NCBI GenBank assembly: GCA_934153805.1
Contig: CAKPFO010000010.1
Location: 1 to 35,730 of the forward strand
From: an uncultured Clostridia bacterium
GTDB taxonomy: Bacteria; Bacillota; Clostridia; TANB77; CAG-508
Length of the DNA stretch: 35,730 bases
Direction: 5' to 3'
A program made the translations under genes and the position numbers. Positions 32,849 to 35,730 of this stretch are shown here, piece after piece (the stretch's first letter is position 1; each line of letters begins with the position of its first letter). The notes beneath the pieces were generated by a model. That model was not told the origin of the DNA. It did no database searches and saw nothing but the letters and a program-made list of their open reading frames with translations.

Positions 32849-33475
32849 ATGCGTTTTGAAAAGATTAATGAAAATAAAATAAGAATAACTTTAAATAAGC
32901 AAGACTTAGATGAAAAGCATATAGATTTTCATTCATTTATGTCTAGTTCTGTAGAGTCTCAAGATTTATTTTTTGATATGTTAGATGAGGCAGAAAAAGA
33001 AATTGGATTTACTACAAAAAATTATAGAATCAGGATAGAGGCACTTGCTGTAACAGGTGGTAACTTTGTGCTTACTGTTACTAGAAGCCTGCCAGAAACA
33101 GAAAAAAATATTGCAAAAAAGAAAATACATATAAAACGTAGAAAATCAAATTTTGATGAAAGTAACCTTATTTATTGTTTTTCTAACTTTGATGACTATT
33201 GTTCATTTTTAGATTTCTTAAATAACAATAACTTTCAAGTTACAAATATTGCAAAAAACATCTCATTATATGAATATAAAAATACATACTACTTAACATT
33301 TTTTAATATCAATTTAACCTACGCAAACTTAAAAAAATTGTTTTCTTCTATCACAGAATTTGCAACATATGTTAATAACTCTGATTTATTTATACGAAAA
33401 TTGAATGAATCTGGTCAAATAGTAATGAAGCATAATGCTTTAAAAACAGGAATAACTCATTTTGCAAAGATGTAA
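32849..33475 (+). CDS. mecA: Adaptor protein MecA
   Basis: Adaptor that delivers substrates to the ClpC/ClpP protease; in Bacillus it holds back competence by targeting ComK. The 208-aa protein has the two-domain form: an N-terminal substrate-binding domain beginning MRFEKINENKIRITLNKQDL and with VESQDLFFDMLDEAEKEIGF, and a C-terminal ClpC-binding alpha/beta domain (LIYCFSNFDDYCSFLDFL, then YYLTFFNI and ITEFATYV). A Lys/Arg-rich linker (KKKIHIKRRKSN) separates them. The ATG has an optimal AGGAGG, and a strong hairpin terminator follows the stop. It is monocistronic. Confidence 0.9.
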   Translation: MRFEKINENKIRITLNKQDLDEKHIDFHSFMSSSVESQDLFFDMLDEAEKEIGFTTKNYRIRIEALAVTGGNFVLTVTRSLPETEKNIAKKKIHIKRRKSNFDESNLIYCFSNFDDYCSFLDFLNNNNFQVTNIAKNISLYEYKNTYYLTFFNINLTYANLKKLFSSITEFATYVNNSDLFIRKLNESGQIVMKHNALKTGITHFAKM

Positions 33476-33484
33476 AAATCAACG

Positions 33485-33521
33485 GTTTTGGAAATATTTT
33501 TCCAAAACTTTGTTGTTTTGT
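33485..33521 (+). terminator. Terminator of mecA
   Basis: Perfect 10-bp stem GTTTTGGAAA / TTTCCAAAAC with a 4-nt loop (33485-33508), followed by T-rich sequence. Confidence 0.85.
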
Positions 33522-33558
33522 TGCGTTTTGGAAGTAGTTCGTAGTATTATAACACATA

Positions 33559-33602
33559 AAAAAATCACTAAAACTTTATTTATCAAGTTCTAGTGATTTT
33601 TT
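33559..33602 (-). terminator. Terminator of the M23 peptidase gene
   Basis: On the minus strand TCACTA..AACTT / AAGTT..TAGTGA form a stem followed by seven T residues, just after the stop codon at 33607. Confidence 0.85.
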
Positions 33603-33606
33603 ATTT

Positions 33607-34614
33607 TTAATATAAATAATTTTGTGGATTTTGAGATACTCCATTTACTCTTATTTCTAAGTGTAAATGATTACCTTGTGAATTTCCTGTATTTCCTACC
33701 GTTGCAATTGCTTGCCCTTGAGAAACATATGTACCTGCACTTACTAGTAAAGATGTGCAATGTCCATATAATGTTTGAACTCCATTTCCATGAGAAATCA
33801 TTACATAGTTTCCATATCCTCCACTATATCCATACTGTGATACTGTGACTGTTCCTGATGCTGCTGCCACTATAGTTGTTCCTTTTGGAGCACCAATATC
33901 TATTCCTTTATGGCTTCTTCCCCATCTTGAACCAAATCTTGATGTTACAGTTCCTGATACAGGTCTTATTAGTGATATTCCTAAATCGACAACTTTTGAT
34001 GAAGTATTTACTCCTGATGATGCCACTGCTGTCGAACCAGATGACGCATATGTTACAGTTTTTACAACTTTCTTTTCGTATAAATCTGAAACACATTTTT
34101 CTACATCTGTCACTTCTTTTGTTTCTGTCTCATATTTTTCTACAACACCTAATTTGTCTTTGTTATTACTATTTTTTTCTTTTAGCTCTGCAACAACTTG
34201 CTCTGCTTCACTAAAACTTGCCACATATACTTTTTCTTCGCTGTCTACTGTAATAGCATAATATTTGTAATATTGAGTTCCATTAGCTGTTACTTTTTCA
34301 AATATTTCATCATCATTTGCTACTATATTTTTCTTTAACAAGCATAGTTTGTATTGTGGTAATTCGTTTATTTCTACGAAAGCAACATTTTCACCAGAGC
34401 CTTTTTCTATGTACTCATTTATTCTTTCTTGCAACTTTGCTTTATCTTGGCTATAACCTATTAGCTCTCCATTAAGAGTAACACTGTATATAGGTTTATA
34501 TACAAGTGATATTATTCCTATAATCAAAATTGAAGCTAATACTATTAGTATGATAAATTTTGTACAATTTCTTAAGTGAACAATTGTCTTTTTTAAACTA
34601 CTAATTTTAAACAA
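33607..34614 (-). CDS. M23 family peptidoglycan endopeptidase, membrane-anchored
   Basis: Zinc endopeptidase that cuts peptide bridges in the wall. The 335-aa protein has an N-terminal membrane helix (FIILIVLASILIIGIISLVY), a middle region with helical segments (about 45-185), a Ser/Thr/Val linker, and a C-terminal LytM/M23 domain (about 215-335) with RFGSRWGRSHKGIDIG (HxxxD, about 235) and GNHLHLEIR (HxH, about 316). It resembles M23 proteins involved in sporulation or division, but no SpoIIQ-specific feature stands out. The only in-frame usual start is a TTG abutting AGGAG, with a stop codon just upstream; the ATT at 34605 has ideal spacing (9 nt) and may be the true start. The promoter at 34636-34664 serves this gene alone. 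Confidence 0.9.
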   Translation of the reverse strand: MFKISSLKKTIVHLRNCTKFIILIVLASILIIGIISLVYKPIYSVTLNGELIGYSQDKAKLQERINEYIEKGSGENVAFVEINELPQYKLCLLKKNIVANDDEIFEKVTANGTQYYKYYAITVDSEEKVYVASFSEAEQVVAELKEKNSNNKDKLGVVEKYETETKEVTDVEKCVSDLYEKKVVKTVTYASSGSTAVASSGVNTSSKVVDLGISLIRPVSGTVTSRFGSRWGRSHKGIDIGAPKGTTIVAAASGTVTVSQYGYSGGYGNYVMISHGNGVQTLYGHCTSLLVSAGTYVSQGQAIATVGNTGNSQGNHLHLEIRVNGVSQNPQNYLY

Positions 34615-34635
34615 CTCCTTTTCTCAATTGGCATT

Positions 34636-34664
34636 ATTTTATATTATTATAGTAATTTTTTCAA
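34636..34664 (-). promoter_or_regulatory. sigmaA-type promoter of the M23 peptidase gene
   Basis: TTGAAA (34659-34664), 17-bp spacer, TAAAAT (34636-34641) on the minus strand, about 20 bp before the AAAAGGAG site. Confidence 0.65.
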
Positions 34665-34759
34665 TATTCATTTTTAATAAAATCGTGCATTTTTATCATA
34701 TTTTATAGCATTAGCTCCATTTTATTTGATTATGCTTTATTTTTCTTTGATAGGTTACT

Positions 34760-35464
34760 TTATATTCCTTCACCTACGATGACTACACAGCGGGTAGGGT
34801 GCGGTGCTAAATATGCAGCATATAGACTATATTGACTTGAAGCCTGCAAAATAGAATACCCATAATATGAAAAGATTGATTTAGAATATGACCTTAATAA
34901 ACCGTTATAATAATCCGCAATGTCATTTCCATTATAGCAAGTAAGCCACGTACTTGTATCACTTCCATGCCATCCAGCAGTTTCTGATATGGTGTCTCCT
35001 ATTTTAGATGCATACACGTGATTATACACATTTTTATATTTACCTGCTGCATTATAATATAATGTAGATTCTTTAATTGTCCCTGCTGCTACCCACTCTT
35101 GATTCATCTTCATTACAATCCCTGTTTCATTTCCTGTTGTGGTTTGTCCATCTTCTATTTTGGTTGGATTTCCATAGCTTGAGGCAGAAAGTATAGCCAT
35201 AGCTCCATATTCCGTATTTTTTTCCATATGAACATCTATATTATTTGAACCGCTACTAGATGTAAGATTACTGTTTATTGTTTCAGAAAGTCCAAAGCCT
35301 CCACCTACACTCTCCATTTGTCTTATTCCTTTTATCCAAGCCTCCATATTATAATTTGCTGCTGTCCCTCCACTAGACTGTATTGCTGCATGGACTGTAC
35401 TCGTGCATAATAGCATAATTAGCACTACTATGCTTGTTAATATTATTTTTTTATTTAACTTCAT
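34760..35464 (-). CDS. Secreted protein of unknown function
   Basis: Exported protein of 234 aa. A clear signal peptide (KKIILTSIVVLIMLLCTSTVHA) ends in an AxA-like site after Val-His-Ala. The mature part is polar, rich in Ser, Tyr, Asn and Gly, with the block EKNTEYGAMAILSASSYGNP and later EWVAAGTIKESTLYYNAAGKY. I recall this arrangement from clostridial surface or pilin-like proteins but cannot name a family. The C-terminus has an isolated Cys (TRCVVIVGEGI). The ATG follows AAAGGAG. It lies downstream of another gene whose tail enters at the right edge, perhaps of the same family. Secretion is confident; function is open. Confidence 0.75.
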   Translation of the reverse strand: MKLNKKIILTSIVVLIMLLCTSTVHAAIQSSGGTAANYNMEAWIKGIRQMESVGGGFGLSETINSNLTSSSGSNNIDVHMEKNTEYGAMAILSASSYGNPTKIEDGQTTTGNETGIVMKMNQEWVAAGTIKESTLYYNAAGKYKNVYNHVYASKIGDTISETAGWHGSDTSTWLTCYNGNDIADYYNGLLRSYSKSIFSYYGYSILQASSQYSLYAAYLAPHPTRCVVIVGEGI

Positions 35465-35560
35465 AAAATTTCTCCTTTCATTTGTTAAATTGCTATATAT
35501 TTTTATATACTAAATCTATTTTTCTATAAAAAATCTTTTAATTTTCTACTATAATTATCT

Positions 35561-35599
35561 TGTAAGGAAATTATCCTTTTAAGAGGTAACTTCCTTACA
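35561..35599 (-). other. Hairpin between the last two genes
   Basis: TGTAAGGAA / TTCCTTACA form a 9-bp stem that can be extended through GTTACC / GGATAAT-like inner arms. On the minus strand no T-run follows, so it may be a weak terminator or a processing hairpin between the right-edge gene and the secreted-protein gene. Confidence 0.45.
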
Positions 35600-35604
35600 C
35601 TTTA

Positions 35605-35730
35605 TTAATTACTTAACTGATATTTACTCATCCAATATCCTTTTATTTGTACTTCTGTTCCATCATCTTTTTGCCATGTAAACGCTTCTGGAATTTGGTA
35701 TCCATCTGATGTTGTAGTCGATGTTCCTGC
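35605..35730 (-). CDS. C-terminal fragment of an exported protein (truncated at the window edge)
   Basis: The last 41 codons of a gene entering from the right: DGYQIPEAFTWQKDDGTEVQ, then GYWMSKYQLSN and TAA. The composition and the GYWMSKYQLS ending resemble surface-associated proteins of clostridia and may be related to the neighbouring secreted protein. Too little is present for a functional call. Confidence 0.6.
   Translation of the reverse strand, partial: AGTSTTTSDGYQIPEAFTWQKDDGTEVQIKGYWMSKYQLSN

Overview
The window is very AT-rich and comes from a low-GC Gram-positive, endospore-forming member of the Bacillota, most likely an uncultured Clostridia. The evidence is spoIIE, the radC-mreBCD-PBP2-minC cell-shape block, mecA, strong AGGAGG-type ribosome binding sites, sigmaA promoters and a Firmicutes-type (T7SSb) secretion locus. 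Nearly everything is on the minus strand. The plus-strand genes are a two-gene hypothetical operon near 25 kb and mecA. No rRNA, tRNA or CRISPR array was recognised.

Layout. (1) 1-1.7 kb: the first codons of a gene running off the left edge through a (TG)n tract, then a toxin-antitoxin pair: an MqsR-like toxin followed by an antitoxin that fuses an MqsA-like zinc finger and HTH to a Panacea/SocA domain. A palindromic operator lies on its promoter. (2) 1.8-11.6 kb: a compact type VII secretion operon. In transcription order it encodes a protein with two WXG100-like halves, a coiled-coil protein, a roughly 900-residue effector with a C-terminal HEINH metallopeptidase signature broken by two frameshifts, a probable immunity protein, a DUF4176 protein, the EssC ATPase and a YukD/EsaB ubiquitin-like protein. 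EssA, EssB and EsaA are not seen. Two leaders in this operon carry matching, covarying 20-bp hairpins. (3) 11.7-14.2 kb: spoIIE. (4) 14.5-24.4 kb: two very large, translationally linked surface proteins with SdrD/Cna-B-type domains and C-terminal membrane anchors. (5) 24.8-25.6 kb: two overlapping plus-strand genes of unknown function. (6) 25.6-32.4 kb: minC (damaged at its N-terminus), PBP2, mreD, mreC, mreB, radC and a DUF4321 membrane protein. A family of about 200-bp palindromic MITE-like elements flanks this block, one copy at each end. (7) 32.8-35.7 kb: mecA, an M23 peptidase with an unusual start codon, a secreted protein of unknown function and the C-terminal tail of another gene.

The most notable signals are the two covarying hairpins in the T7SS operon, the two palindromic elements whose outer arms differ between copies yet remain exactly self-complementary, the MqsA-Panacea fusion antitoxin, the twice-frameshifted T7SS effector and the internally deleted minC.
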